From an uncultured Flavobacteriaceae bacterium (GTDB lineage: Bacteria; Bacteroidota; Bacteroidia; Flavobacteriales; Flavobacteriaceae), in the NCBI GenBank assembly GCA_947494205.1, contig CANLUH010000010.1, forward strand, positions 62,001-126,000: a stretch of DNA of 64,000 nucleotides, in the 5' to 3' direction. The notes beneath the pieces are model-generated. The model saw only the letters and a list, made by a program, of their open reading frames with translations. It was not told the origin of the DNA and ran no database searches. Positions within the stretch are counted from its first letter, which is position 1; each line of letters opens with the position of its first letter. The translations under genes and the position numbers were made by a program. This document shows positions 18,005 through 27,039 of the stretch, in pieces.

Positions 18005-20377
18005 ATGAAAACCCTCACACTTAAGTTAACACTTATGTGCTTGTTTTGTTGTACTTATTTTTTCTCCCAAAACAACACTAAACTACTTATAATAGATGAA
18101 GACAACCTAGAACCTGTAGCTTTTGCAAATATTATTTTTAACGACAACCCAAAACTAGGTACTATATCCGATATCGATGGTGTATTTTCAGTAAATAAAA
18201 TGCAAGTTAAACGTATTACAATAAGTTACATTGGTTATGAAACAAAGCACATTTTACTTAAAAACTTAAATACCAATTCTATTTCTTTAAATCCTAAAAC
18301 TAATACTTTAGATGAAGTTGTTATTAGTAGTACTGAAAACCCAGCCCATCGCATTATACGACATGTTATAAAAAACAGAGCATTAAATAACCCTTTAAAT
18401 ATTAATTCGTTTTCTTATAAATCCTACAACAAAGTTATTTTAGACGGCGTAAATGCGTTTAATAAAGATTCTATAAAGCCTATTTTAGAAGGCAAACATT
18501 TGTTTATAACAGAAACCTTGTCTTAACGCAATTATTTAAGTCCTAATTTTAGCGAAGATGAAATAATTGCGACAAAAACTTCTGGTTTTAAACACCCTAG
18601 TTTTGCCGTTTTACCTACTAATTTTCAGCCGTTTTCTTTTTACGATGATACGATTCTACTTTACGATATTAATTATTTAAACCCTATTAGCAAAGGGAGT
18701 CTTAAAAAATACGATTTTACTTTAGAAGAAGAAATTACACGTTCTAAGGACACTGTATTTGTTATTTCATACAAACCCAAAAAGAATAAGAATTTTGAGG
18801 GTTTAAAAGGTGTCCTTCATATAAATTCTAATAAATATGCTATTCAAAATGTAGAAGCTAAACCTTATAACAATAATAAGGTTACTGTGAAAATTCAGCA
18901 AAAGTATGCTTTTGTTAATGACACCTATTGGTTTCCAGAGCAATTAAATTTTGAAATGATTATTGGTGCGGAAGACGGTATTATTACTATGAAATATACA
19001 GGTAAAAGCTATATTACAGATATTAAAACCGATATCCCTTTACTGCCTAAAGATTTTCCTTTTGAAGCTATCACGTTTGCTGAAGATGCTACAGATAAAA
19101 CCGAAGCATATTGGAGCACCAACAGAACAGATTCTCTTAATACCAAAGAACTTGACACCTATACTTATATAGATAGTATTGGCAATAAATATAAGTTTGA
19201 TCGTAAATTAAAAATTATAGAAAGCCTTACTACTGGTAAATACCCTTTTAAATATGTAGACTTAGACCTTACCAAATTAGGTTTATACAACCAATATGAA
19301 GGCACACGTCTTGGTTTAGGATTGTATACTAACGATGATATCATTAAAAACGTATCTATTGGCGGTTTTGTTGGCTATGGTTTTAAAGATGAAGCTTTAA
19401 AATATGGTGGAGAAATTAAAGCCAAAATTCCTGGCAAAAAGGACATTTCTTTTTCATTTAAATATGAAAATAATTTAAAAGAAGCTGGCACTCGTTTCAT
19501 AGATAAGCGTTGGAGCACGTTATCGTTTAGAGGTGCACTGGCAGAACGCATGGACCAAATAGAAGGGTTTACATTTCAAACCAACTTAAAACTATTTAGA
19601 AACTTCTATTGGGCATTGCAATTAAATACAATAAAAGTAACACCAAAATACAACTACCAGTTTAATACGGGTAATGGTGTTATTACGAATTATAACAATT
19701 CGGAATTTAACGTTAATCTAAAATACTATTTTAAAGAAGAATTAATTAAAGCGTTTAACAATACTGTAAGAATAGACAAAGGACATCCTGTTTTAAGTTT
19801 CACCTATTCTAGAGGGCTTAAATCTATATTTAACGGAGATTTTAATTATAATACTTACGCTATGAGTTTAGAACATACTTTTAAACTCAAAAACGTGGGG
19901 ATTACTTCTTATAGATTAGAAGGTAATTATATTGACACACCATTACCTTATGGTTTACTAAATACTGGAGAAGGTAGTCGTGGTACTCAATTATTTTTTA
20001 TTGCAGAAAATACATTTCAAACCTTAAGTCCTTACGAGTTTTTATCTGATGCTTCTGTAAACTTATTTACAAAACATAATTTTGGTGGCTTACTTTTAAA
20101 AAACGGTCGTTTTCAACCTGATTTAGTACTACATAATAATATTGGTTATGGAAGCTTAACCGATGCCTATAGACATGAAAACATTTCTTTTAACACTAAA
20201 AATAAAGTGTTTTTAGAAACTGGCTTGGAACTTAATAATTTATACAGACTTAATTATTTTAATGTAGGTTCTATAGGTTTTGGTTTTGGTGTATTTTACC
20301 GTTATGGAGATTATAGCTTACCCAAAACAAGTGATAATTTTGAGTTTAAATTATCTGTTGGTATTAGTTCTAAATAA
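18005..20377 (+). pseudogene. DUF5686/carboxypeptidase-regulatory-like outer-membrane protein, interrupted by one in-frame stop
   Basis: Reading from ATG 18005, a signal peptide (LCLFCCTYFFSQ) leads into a carboxypeptidase-regulatory-like domain (EPVAFANIIFNDNPKLGTISDIDGVF) and the typical DNPAHRII-like motif ENPAHRIIRHVIKNRALNNP. Codon 174 is TAA (18524-18526), after LFITETLS. Translation in the same frame then continues without another stop to 20377: RNYLSPNFSEDEIIATKTSG, FQPFSFYDD, and a DUF5686 beta-barrel ending in FKLSVGISSK. Joined, it would be 790 residues, the normal family size. The family is common in Bacteroidota next to or resembling TonB-linked outer-membrane proteins; its role is unknown. 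A point mutation (for example GAA to TAA) or a base-calling error explains it; no frameshift is needed. Confidence 0.85.
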
Positions 20378-20383
20378 AACACC

Positions 20384-20584
20384 TCACATCATTTTATTCA
20401 TAGCTGTTAATATCATTGTTATTAGTATCAGTATTTTTCCGTGTTTATGGAAGCGCTCTTTAAAACTCGAATAATCATTTTTATTAAATACTGGTTCTAA
20501 CAATGCAAACACTAAGGCTAATAAGATGCCAAATATTGGAGAAATAAAAAACTCCCATTCTATATAAATGAAGAGATTATGCAT
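20384..20584 (-). CDS. Small two-helix membrane protein of unknown function
   Basis: 66 residues with hydrophobic segments at about 12-31 (FFISPIFGILLALVFALLEP) and 49-62 (GKILILITMILTAM), separated by a basic loop (NDYSSFKERFHKHGK). Its ATG follows the queG stop directly (TAAATG), which suggests translational coupling to queG. It ends 6 bases from the convergent DUF5686 gene. No family recognised. Short length keeps confidence moderate, but the signal-like topology and exact junction with queG favour a real gene. Confidence 0.58.
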   Translation of the reverse strand: MHNLFIYIEWEFFISPIFGILLALVFALLEPVFNKNDYSSFKERFHKHGKILILITMILTAMNKMM

Positions 20585-21511
20585 TTACTCGTTCAAAAAA
20601 TCAAGATTACGCTTTAGCCCTGAAAACTTAGTACGTTTTACTGCCGATTTTTGAAACACTTTTTTAAAAACATCTTCGGTGATTTCTTCCCAGTCTTTTT
20701 TAGTCATGTCTAATAATTCTGGATGGGGATTAAATAAAGGTTCGTTATGCGATTTCGAGAATCTATTCCACGGGCAAACGTCTTGGCAGACATCGCAACC
20801 AAACATCCAATCGTCAAATTGGCCTTTCATACTATTTGGTAATTGGTCCTTTAGTTCTATTGTAAAATACGAAATACATTTACTTCCATCTACAACATAA
20901 GGCTCTACAATGGCTTGCGTTGGGCAAGCGTCTATACATTTTGTACAGGTTCCACAATGATCAGTTGTAATGCTATCGTATTCTAATTCTAAATCGATAA
21001 TTAATTCTGCTATAAAATAAAACGAGCCTACTTGTTGGGTTAACAAGTTACTGTGTTTTCCTATCCAGCCTAATCCCGATTTTGCTGCCCAAGCTTTGTC
21101 TAAAACAGGTGCTGAGTCTACAAAAGCGCGTCCACTAACAGCTCCTATTTCATCTTGTATAAAATGAGTTAAATCTTTTAGCTTGCTTTTTATAACATGA
21201 TGGTAATCGTTACCATAAGCATATTTAGACAATTTTGGTGCTGTTTTATCTTTTTGGGTGTCTTCTGGGTAGTAATTTAATAACAAGGACACTACACTTT
21301 TAGAATCGTCTACTAATTTTGTTGGATCTAATCGTTTATCGAAATGATTTTCCATGTAATGCATCTCGCCGTGCATATTACTGTTTAGCCATTTTTCTAA
21401 TCGAGGAGCTTCGGCTTCCAAAAACTCGGCTTTACTAACACCGCAAGATAAAAACCCTAAGCGCTGGGCTTCGGTTTTTATAAGGTTGGTATGTTTTGCT
21501 TTTGAAGTCAT
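20585..21511 (-). CDS. queG: Epoxyqueuosine reductase
   Basis: 308 residues. QueG reduces epoxyqueuosine to queuosine in the wobble position of tRNAs with GUN anticodons, using cobalamin and two 4Fe-4S clusters. Visible are the proposed general-acid region [16 protein letters not shown] (Asp132), the substrate region [13 protein letters not shown], and the ferredoxin cysteines 186, 189, 192 and 196 ([16 protein letters not shown]) plus 239, 242 and 246 ([11 protein letters not shown]), with Cys212 completing the set. Length is shorter than the E. coli enzyme because HEAT-like C-terminal repeats are absent, as is usual in Bacteroidota. It precedes the small membrane protein and follows the P450 gene by 62 bases containing a heptamer repeat. 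Confidence 0.95.
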   Translation of the reverse strand: MTSKAKHTNLIKTEAQRLGFLSCGVSKAEFLEAEAPRLEKWLNSNMHGEMHYMENHFDKRLDPTKLVDDSKSVVSLLLNYYPEDTQKDKTAPKLSKYAYGNDYHHVIKSKLKDLTHFIQDEIGAVSGRAFVDSAPVLDKAWAAKSGLGWIGKHSNLLTQQVGSFYFIAELIIDLELEYDSITTDHCGTCTKCIDACPTQAIVEPYVVDGSKCISYFTIELKDQLPNSMKGQFDDWMFGCDVCQDVCPWNRFSKSHNEPLFNPHPELLDMTKKDWEEITEDVFKKVFQKSAVKRTKFSGLKRNLDFLNE

Positions 21512-21520
21512 TATTTTGAC

Positions 21521-21555
21521 AGCCTTTAGCTGTTAGCTATTGGCTATTAGCTTTA
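21521..21555. repeat. Tandem heptamer repeat (five AGCTATT-like units)
   Basis: Five consecutive 7-base units: AGCCTTT, AGCTGTT, AGCTATT, GGCTATT, AGCTTTA. The array fills most of the 62-base gap between the P450 stop and the queG start. AGCTATT/GGCTATT arrays of this kind occur between genes in flavobacterial genomes; here the function is unknown. Confidence 0.6.
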
Positions 21556-21573
21556 GTTTCTTATACATATTGT

Positions 21574-22899
21574 TTAACGCTCTTCAAACTTTAAAAATGC
21601 ATTTTTCGGTTTTAAAGTGATTAATGGTGTAATTTCAATAGCATCAAATTCCGCTGTAAATTTATATTTACTTACTAATTCGGAAACAGCCATTATCATT
21701 TCGAACATTGCAAAATTATTTCCTATACATTTTCTTGGTCCTGCCCCAAAAGGAAAATAGAAGGCCGAAAATTTACGTCCGCCATCTACAAATCGTTCTG
21801 GTAAAAATGTTTCTGGATCGTCCCACAACGCTTTATGACGATGCATTTCGAACACTGAAAATAATAAATTACAGCCCTCTGGAAACTCCATACCATTAAA
21901 AGTATCTGGTGTTTTATTTACACGGTCTAAGAAGTAAACTGGCGGATACAGTCGCATACTTTCTTCTATAACTTGTTGTGTTATTTTAAAAGTTGTGACT
22001 TGCTGCATTAAATCTAAATCGGCATTCGCAGTAACTTCATTATATATTTTGTCTTGCCATTCTGGATGTTTCGCTAGTAGTTGAAAGGTAAAAGTTAATG
22101 CATTGGATGTTGTTTCGTGCCCAGCTGTAAAAAGAATTAATATTTCGTCTATAAGCTGCTCTTCTTCCATTTCGCCACCATCTTCGTAACGTGCGTCAAG
22201 CAGCATATCTAGTAAATCGTTTTGTTTTACTCCCGATGTCTTACGTGTATTAGCTATATTTTTTAAAATAGCTCTGGCTTCTTCACTGTCTTGCAAATGT
22301 CTCTTTAAAATTCCACTAGATTGAAACCACCAACCTAAATACGGTTGTCGTAGCTCTTTAACCAACATACGTTGACCAGATTCTGTAATCTCTTGTAATC
22401 TACTTATTTCTTTATTTGTTGCTGCACTACTAAACAAGGATTTTACTACGGTTTGAAACGCTAAATCATTTAGTATTGGAAATATATCGATTGTTTTATT
22501 TGGCGTTATCCTTTTATACTCTAAAAGAATGGCTTCTCGCATAGCACTTAATAAGTTTTCTAATTGCTTTTTATGAAAGGCTGGCTGTATTAATTTACGT
22601 TGTTTTTTCCATAGTTCGCCTTCAGACGTTAGTAAACCTCTTCCAACATATTTTACTAAGTCTTTAGTTTGTATTTTAGATTTAACGTAGTTTTTTTGGT
22701 TTTTCTGAAGGACATATTGTGCAAATGCGGCATCTCTAGAAAAATAAATTCTAGATTTAAACCCTATTCTTAAAGTGAATATATCGCCTTGCGCTTCAAA
22801 GTTTTTATGATGAAATGGTAATGGATTCTTTAAAATATTTGCCGAATGTTTTAAAAATTGAAACAGTGGCACTTTGGGTATTTCTCGTTTCTCCTCCAT
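21574..22899 (-). CDS. Cytochrome P450
   Basis: 441 residues, full length. Mono-oxygenase fold with the I-helix AGHETT (259-264), the K-helix ExxR (Glu313-Arg316 in EESMRLYPP), the PERF motif (LPERF, 366-370) and the haem loop FPFGAGPRKCIG with ligand Cys391. No N-terminal membrane anchor, so cytoplasmic. The pattern resembles bacterial CYP102-like/fatty-acid-type P450s without a fused reductase. Substrate unknown, and no ferredoxin or reductase gene is adjacent. It starts 19 bases after the ruvB stop, so the two are probably co-transcribed although functionally unrelated. Confidence 0.95.
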   Translation of the reverse strand: MEEKREIPKVPLFQFLKHSANILKNPLPFHHKNFEAQGDIFTLRIGFKSRIYFSRDAAFAQYVLQKNQKNYVKSKIQTKDLVKYVGRGLLTSEGELWKKQRKLIQPAFHKKQLENLLSAMREAILLEYKRITPNKTIDIFPILNDLAFQTVVKSLFSSAATNKEISRLQEITESGQRMLVKELRQPYLGWWFQSSGILKRHLQDSEEARAILKNIANTRKTSGVKQNDLLDMLLDARYEDGGEMEEEQLIDEILILFTAGHETTSNALTFTFQLLAKHPEWQDKIYNEVTANADLDLMQQVTTFKITQQVIEESMRLYPPVYFLDRVNKTPDTFNGMEFPEGCNLLFSVFEMHRHKALWDDPETFLPERFVDGGRKFSAFYFPFGAGPRKCIGNNFAMFEMIMAVSELVSKYKFTAEFDAIEITPLITLKPKNAFLKFEER

Positions 22900-22918
22900 T
22901 AATATGGTGTTGTCTTTT

Positions 22919-23941
22919 TTAAAATAATCCGCCTTGTATTGGTCCTTTTATTTTTCCTAAATGTTTATAGGCTAATTCTGTTACTTCTCGTCCCCGCGGT
23001 GTTCGCATTAAAAACCCTTGTTGTATTAAAAAGGGTTCGTAAACTTCTTCTACTGTTTCTGGACTTTCACTTACTGCTGTTGCAATAGTACTTATACCTA
23101 CTGGTCCTCCTTTAAATTTATCTATTATTGTAGATAATATTTTATTATCCATTTCGTCTAATCCATAGGCATCTACGTGTAAGGCTTCTAATCCGAATTT
23201 AGCAATTCCTATATCTATTTTTCCATTGCCTTTTATCTGAGCAAAATCTCGAACACGACGTAATAGTGCATTTGCTATTCTTGGTGTTCCTCTACTTCTT
23301 CCAGCAATTTCTATTGCTGCTTCCATAGAAATAGGGACGTTTAATATGTTTGCGCTACGCTGAATAATAGTAGACAGTAGTTCTGTATTGTAATATTGTA
23401 ATCGGCTTTGTATTCCAAATCGCGCACGCATTGGTGCTGTTAGTAACCCCGAACGTGTTGTTGCGCCTACTAATGTAAATGGGTTTAAGTTTATTTGAAC
23501 GGTTCTTGCATTGGGTCCAGACTCAATCATGATATCTATTTTATAGTCTTCCATTGCCGAATACAAATATTCTTCTACAATAGGACTTAATCTATGAATT
23601 TCGTCTATAAACAATACATCTCTATCATCTAAGTTTGTTAAGAGTCCTGCTAAGTCTCCTGGTTTATCTAAAACAGGACCTGAGGTGATTTTAATACCTA
23701 CACCTAGCTCATTAGCTAAAATGTTAGCTAAGGTTGTTTTTCCTAATCCCGGAGGGCCGTGAAATAGCGTGTGATCTAATGCTTCATCTCTTTGATTGGC
23801 TGCCTGAACAAAAATTTGAAGATTCTCTAGCACTTGATCTTGTCCTGTAAAGTCTTCAAAAGATAACGGTCTTAACGTTTTTTCTACATCAAATTCTTCC
23901 GATGAAAAATTATTACTTGTTGGGTCTAGGTTTTCGTTCAT
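22919..23941 (-). CDS. ruvB: Holliday junction branch migration helicase RuvB
   Basis: 340 residues from ATG at 23941, the standard RuvB length. The frame runs back to a TTG at 23989 but family length supports the ATG. AAA+ motor that drives branch migration with Ruv[13 protein letters not shown] at the N-terminus, Walker [13 protein letters not shown] (62-69), Walker [13 protein letters not shown] (Asp113, Glu114), sensor [20 protein letters not shown], arginine finger region [19 protein letters not shown], and a C-terminal winged helix ([15 protein letters not shown]). ruvA is at 11 kb in a separate operon; ruvC is not in the window. Confidence 0.97.
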   Translation of the reverse strand: MNENLDPTSNNFSSEEFDVEKTLRPLSFEDFTGQDQVLENLQIFVQAANQRDEALDHTLFHGPPGLGKTTLANILANELGVGIKITSGPVLDKPGDLAGLLTNLDDRDVLFIDEIHRLSPIVEEYLYSAMEDYKIDIMIESGPNARTVQINLNPFTLVGATTRSGLLTAPMRARFGIQSRLQYYNTELLSTIIQRSANILNVPISMEAAIEIAGRSRGTPRIANALLRRVRDFAQIKGNGKIDIGIAKFGLEALHVDAYGLDEMDNKILSTIIDKFKGGPVGISTIATAVSESPETVEEVYEPFLIQQGFLMRTPRGREVTELAYKHLGKIKGPIQGGLF

Positions 23942-24093
23942 ATTCAATTTCTCACAAGAATGAGACTCTTGTTTTCTTACTAATGTCAACTTTTAAAACA
24001 ACTAAAGATGACAACTTGTTCTTTTTTATAAGCGTTCTATTAAAGATTGTATATACAGAAATAATAGAAAAAGCTATTCATCAAAGATAACGA

Positions 24094-24126
24094 AAAAGCC
24101 TTTCTTAAAGAATAAGAAAGGCTTTT
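24094..24126 (-). terminator. Terminator of the adhesin-porP-ompA operon
   Basis: Perfect 14-bp stem AAAAGCCTTTCTTA / TAAGAAAGGCTTTT with a 5-base loop, 27 bases after the ompA stop on the minus strand. Confidence 0.88.
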
Positions 24127-24153
24127 GATTATTATAATAATGCTATCTGTAAG

Positions 24154-26037
24154 TTAGTTTATAATTTTAAACTCACAACGTCTATTAATATCATATTCTT
24201 CGTCGCTACAGATACCTTCTCTATCGCATTTGTTTAATGGTTGTAATTCTCCATAACCTATGCTTCTCAATCGGTTTCTATTGATACCTTGACTTACTAT
24301 GTAATCTAAAGTAGATGCTGCACGTGCTTTAGATAAATCTAAATTATACTGATCTCCTCCACGGGCATCTGTGTGTGCAGACACTTCTATTTCCATGTAT
24401 TCATACTTTTTCATTAAGCTAACTAATACATCTAATTGTTTTGCTGCATCTTCTCGGATATTCGATTTATTAAGGTCGAAGAATATTTTTTCTAATTGTA
24501 CTTGTACTTCACCTTTTTCATTCTCTCTTACCTTAGCTTCTGCATCTGCATACGATTCTAAAATTAAGTAGATATTATGGCTAATTTTTCCTTTACTATC
24601 TGTAGAGAATTCTACGTCTTGTGGAATGTATGCTTTACGTGTACCTCGTACTTTATACTTTTTGTTTGGTTCTATTTTAAATAAATAGGTTGCATCATCA
24701 CCAACAATACTGTCTTGAATAACGTTTCCGCTTTCATCCATTAATGTTACTAATGATCCTGGTAATAATTCTTGACTGTTCTTGTCTTGTACTATTCCTT
24801 CTACTAAATATTTTGTTAGTATGTTTTCTTCTCTTACATAGCCATATAGTCTATCGAACCCAGAACGGTTAGATGAGACATAACCTTTATTATCTTTTTC
24901 TCTTATAACGTATGCAAAATCATCTAAACTACTGTTTATAGTACTTCCTAAGTTTACTGGCTTATCAAAATTACCATTTACCATGTTACTTCTATAAACA
25001 TCTAATCCTCCAAAACCTAAGTGCCCGTTTGATGCAAAATATAATACATTAACATCGCTAATAAATGGGAATTGTTCTCTATGTTTTGTATTTACTGTAG
25101 GCCCTAAATTTTCTGGTTCTCCGTATGTACCGTCATCATTGATTGCTACTTTATAGATATCGAAATTTCCTAACGTTCCAGGCATATCACTGGCAAAATA
25201 TAATGTTTTACCATCTTTACTTAATGCTGGATGCTCTGTACTATACTCGTTAGATGTAAATGGTAATGCGGTAACATTGGTCCACGTACCGTCTACTAAT
25301 TCTGCTTTAAATATTTTAATATGTGCTATACGGGCTTCTCCTGTTTTTGTACGGTCTTTATTTGTTCTATTAAAGTACATGGTTTTACCGTCTCTTGAAA
25401 ACGTTGCGTTACTTTCATGAGATTCCGTATTAATAGATTCTGGAAATGGTTGCACGTCTTCTAATACACCGTCTTTTGTTAATGTTCCACTATATAAATC
25501 TAAATATGGTAAATCGTTCCATGCAAACGCTGGATTTTCGGTATTTCTACCAGATGCAAATGCTACACGGTCTCCAAAGAAAGATAACCCAAAATCACTA
25601 CTGGAATTTTTATTATCTAATTGCTTAGTTTTAAACGTGTGTGGTGTCGTTTTTTCTAATTCGGCAATAAATGCAGGAGTATTAATTCTTTTATTATAAT
25701 ATCTGCTCAATTGTTTATCTGCTTCTTTATAGTTTTTAACACCTTTTAAAGCTTGTCCGTATCTAAAATGGAATTCGATATCTATAGAATCTCCATAGGT
25801 TAAAAATAGCTCTCTATAGGTTTTAATAGCCTTTTGCATAGACATGTTATAATAATAACTATCTGCAAGGTTTTGTAATACGTCTTGCGAACGGTCTTTA
25901 TTTTCATAGATTTCTGCTGCCGACTTGTAAGCTTTCATTTCAAAAAGCGTATTGGCTCTTTTTAGACTTCCTTTCTGTGCTAATGCAGCTGTGCTAACTA
26001 ATATAAGGCTAGCCAATATGTATAGTTGTTTTTTCAT
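24154..26037 (-). CDS. OmpA-family protein with PD40 repeats (T9SS/gliding-associated)
   Basis: 627 residues. Signal peptide (LYILASLILVSTAALAQ), then TPR-like helices (about 25-125), WD40-like PD40 beta-propeller repeats (ATFSRDGKTMYFNR, PALSKDGKTLYFASDM, FPFISDVNVLYFASNG), a carboxypeptidase-regulatory-like domain (VEGIVQDKNSQELLPGSLVTL) and a C-terminal OmpA peptidoglycan-binding domain (KIFFDLNKSNIREDA, VSAHTDARGGDQYN, LSKARAASTLDYI). The domain order is that of Bacteroidota OmpA proteins partnered with PorP/SprF, which may tether a surface filament to the cell wall. It is the last gene of the three-gene operon, 17 bases after porP/sprF. Confidence 0.93.
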   Translation of the reverse strand: MKKQLYILASLILVSTAALAQKGSLKRANTLFEMKAYKSAAEIYENKDRSQDVLQNLADSYYYNMSMQKAIKTYRELFLTYGDSIDIEFHFRYGQALKGVKNYKEADKQLSRYYNKRINTPAFIAELEKTTPHTFKTKQLDNKNSSSDFGLSFFGDRVAFASGRNTENPAFAWNDLPYLDLYSGTLTKDGVLEDVQPFPESINTESHESNATFSRDGKTMYFNRTNKDRTKTGEARIAHIKIFKAELVDGTWTNVTALPFTSNEYSTEHPALSKDGKTLYFASDMPGTLGNFDIYKVAINDDGTYGEPENLGPTVNTKHREQFPFISDVNVLYFASNGHLGFGGLDVYRSNMVNGNFDKPVNLGSTINSSLDDFAYVIREKDNKGYVSSNRSGFDRLYGYVREENILTKYLVEGIVQDKNSQELLPGSLVTLMDESGNVIQDSIVGDDATYLFKIEPNKKYKVRGTRKAYIPQDVEFSTDSKGKISHNIYLILESYADAEAKVRENEKGEVQVQLEKIFFDLNKSNIREDAAKQLDVLVSLMKKYEYMEIEVSAHTDARGGDQYNLDLSKARAASTLDYIVSQGINRNRLRSIGYGELQPLNKCDREGICSDEEYDINRRCEFKIIN

Positions 26038-26054
26038 CTTTAAAGTCTTTAATA

Positions 26055-27011
26055 TTAAAAGAATCTTGGCGAACGATCGTAACCGCCTTTTAAGCCAAAT
26101 AAATCTACATCAAACAAAACGAATAGTTCATGTGATCCCGAATTGAAGTTTCCTAAGTTACTTGTTGTGTAATCATACGAATATCCTATTCTTAAGTTTG
26201 GAGTTACTTTAAAACTTGCTAATGCACTCATAGCATCTTCTAAACGGTAGCCTAAACCTAGTTCTAAACGTTCTTTAATTAATACGTTTGCTGTAACATC
26301 TAGAGATAAAGGTGCACCATTTACTGCTTTTGCCATAAAAGCTGGCTTTAATTTTAAATCTCTATTTAAATCGAACACATATCCACCTGTAACAAAATAG
26401 TGTATACTTTGTACTCCTGTTGATTTTATTCCGTTTTGGGTTTCTAAGTGTTTTGTTGTTAATAGATTTGGCGCAGAAACTCCTAAATAGTATTTCTTAG
26501 TAAAGAAGAATGCTCCAAGTCCCACATTAGGGAAAACTCTGCTTATATTTTCATCGAAAGCTATATCTGTAGATTGGTCTCCAGATTGTAAATTAAAGCC
26601 ATTAAAATCGGTATTAAATAAGGTTACACCAGCTTTAAGTCCTAATGATAATTTGCTTTCGAATCCTACTGGTAATACATAGGCAAAATCTGCATAGATA
26701 TTATTTTCATCTACTACGTTTCCTATATTATCGTTAGTAAAAGAGATTCCTACCTCTATTTTTTCGTTTAAAGGTGTGTGTGCGAAAAAGGTTCCTGTTT
26801 TTGGTGCTCCTTCTAAACCTACCCATTGCGTTCTGTATAATCCACCTAAGTTAAGCATACTTTCGTCTGCTGTTGCATAGGCAGGGTTTATAACACTCAT
26901 GTTATACATGTAGTGCGTAAACTGTACATCTTGCTGCGCATAACTTTGAAATGACAGGAGTGCCAAAGCAACTATCGCAGTTATTTTATGATATATATTT
27001 AAATGTTTCAT
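26055..27011 (-). CDS. PorP/SprF family type IX secretion membrane protein
   Basis: 318 residues. Signal peptide ending FQSYAQ, then the family start QDVQFTHYMYNMSVINPAYA and GLYRTQWVGLEGAPKTGTFFAHTPL, followed by alternating beta-strands of an outer-membrane barrel. PorP/SprF proteins are needed for surface display of specific T9SS substrates; in Flavobacterium johnsoniae SprF works on the adhesin SprB. Here the gene lies just downstream (28 bases) of a giant type B-signal adhesin, so it most likely serves that protein. It is not necessarily the orthologue of either named gene. Confidence 0.93.
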   Translation of the reverse strand: MKHLNIYHKITAIVALALLSFQSYAQQDVQFTHYMYNMSVINPAYATADESMLNLGGLYRTQWVGLEGAPKTGTFFAHTPLNEKIEVGISFTNDNIGNVVDENNIYADFAYVLPVGFESKLSLGLKAGVTLFNTDFNGFNLQSGDQSTDIAFDENISRVFPNVGLGAFFFTKKYYLGVSAPNLLTTKHLETQNGIKSTGVQSIHYFVTGGYVFDLNRDLKLKPAFMAKAVNGAPLSLDVTANVLIKERLELGLGYRLEDAMSALASFKVTPNLRIGYSYDYTTSNLGNFNSGSHELFVLFDVDLFGLKGGYDRSPRFF

Positions 27012-27039
27012 CTTTTTAAAATTGTGTTTTATCTAAAAA

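Noticed and set aside
18526-18887. Frameshift in the DUF5686 gene
   Set aside because: Both parts are in the same frame and the sequence between is open; only one stop codon is responsible.
23954-23972. Inverted repeat ACAAGA/TCTTGT before ruvB
   Set aside because: Only six base pairs and no T-run; too weak to call a regulatory hairpin or operator.
23942-23989. Longer ruvB start at TTG 23989
   Set aside because: Adds 16 residues not in the family; ATG 23941 gives the standard 340 residues.
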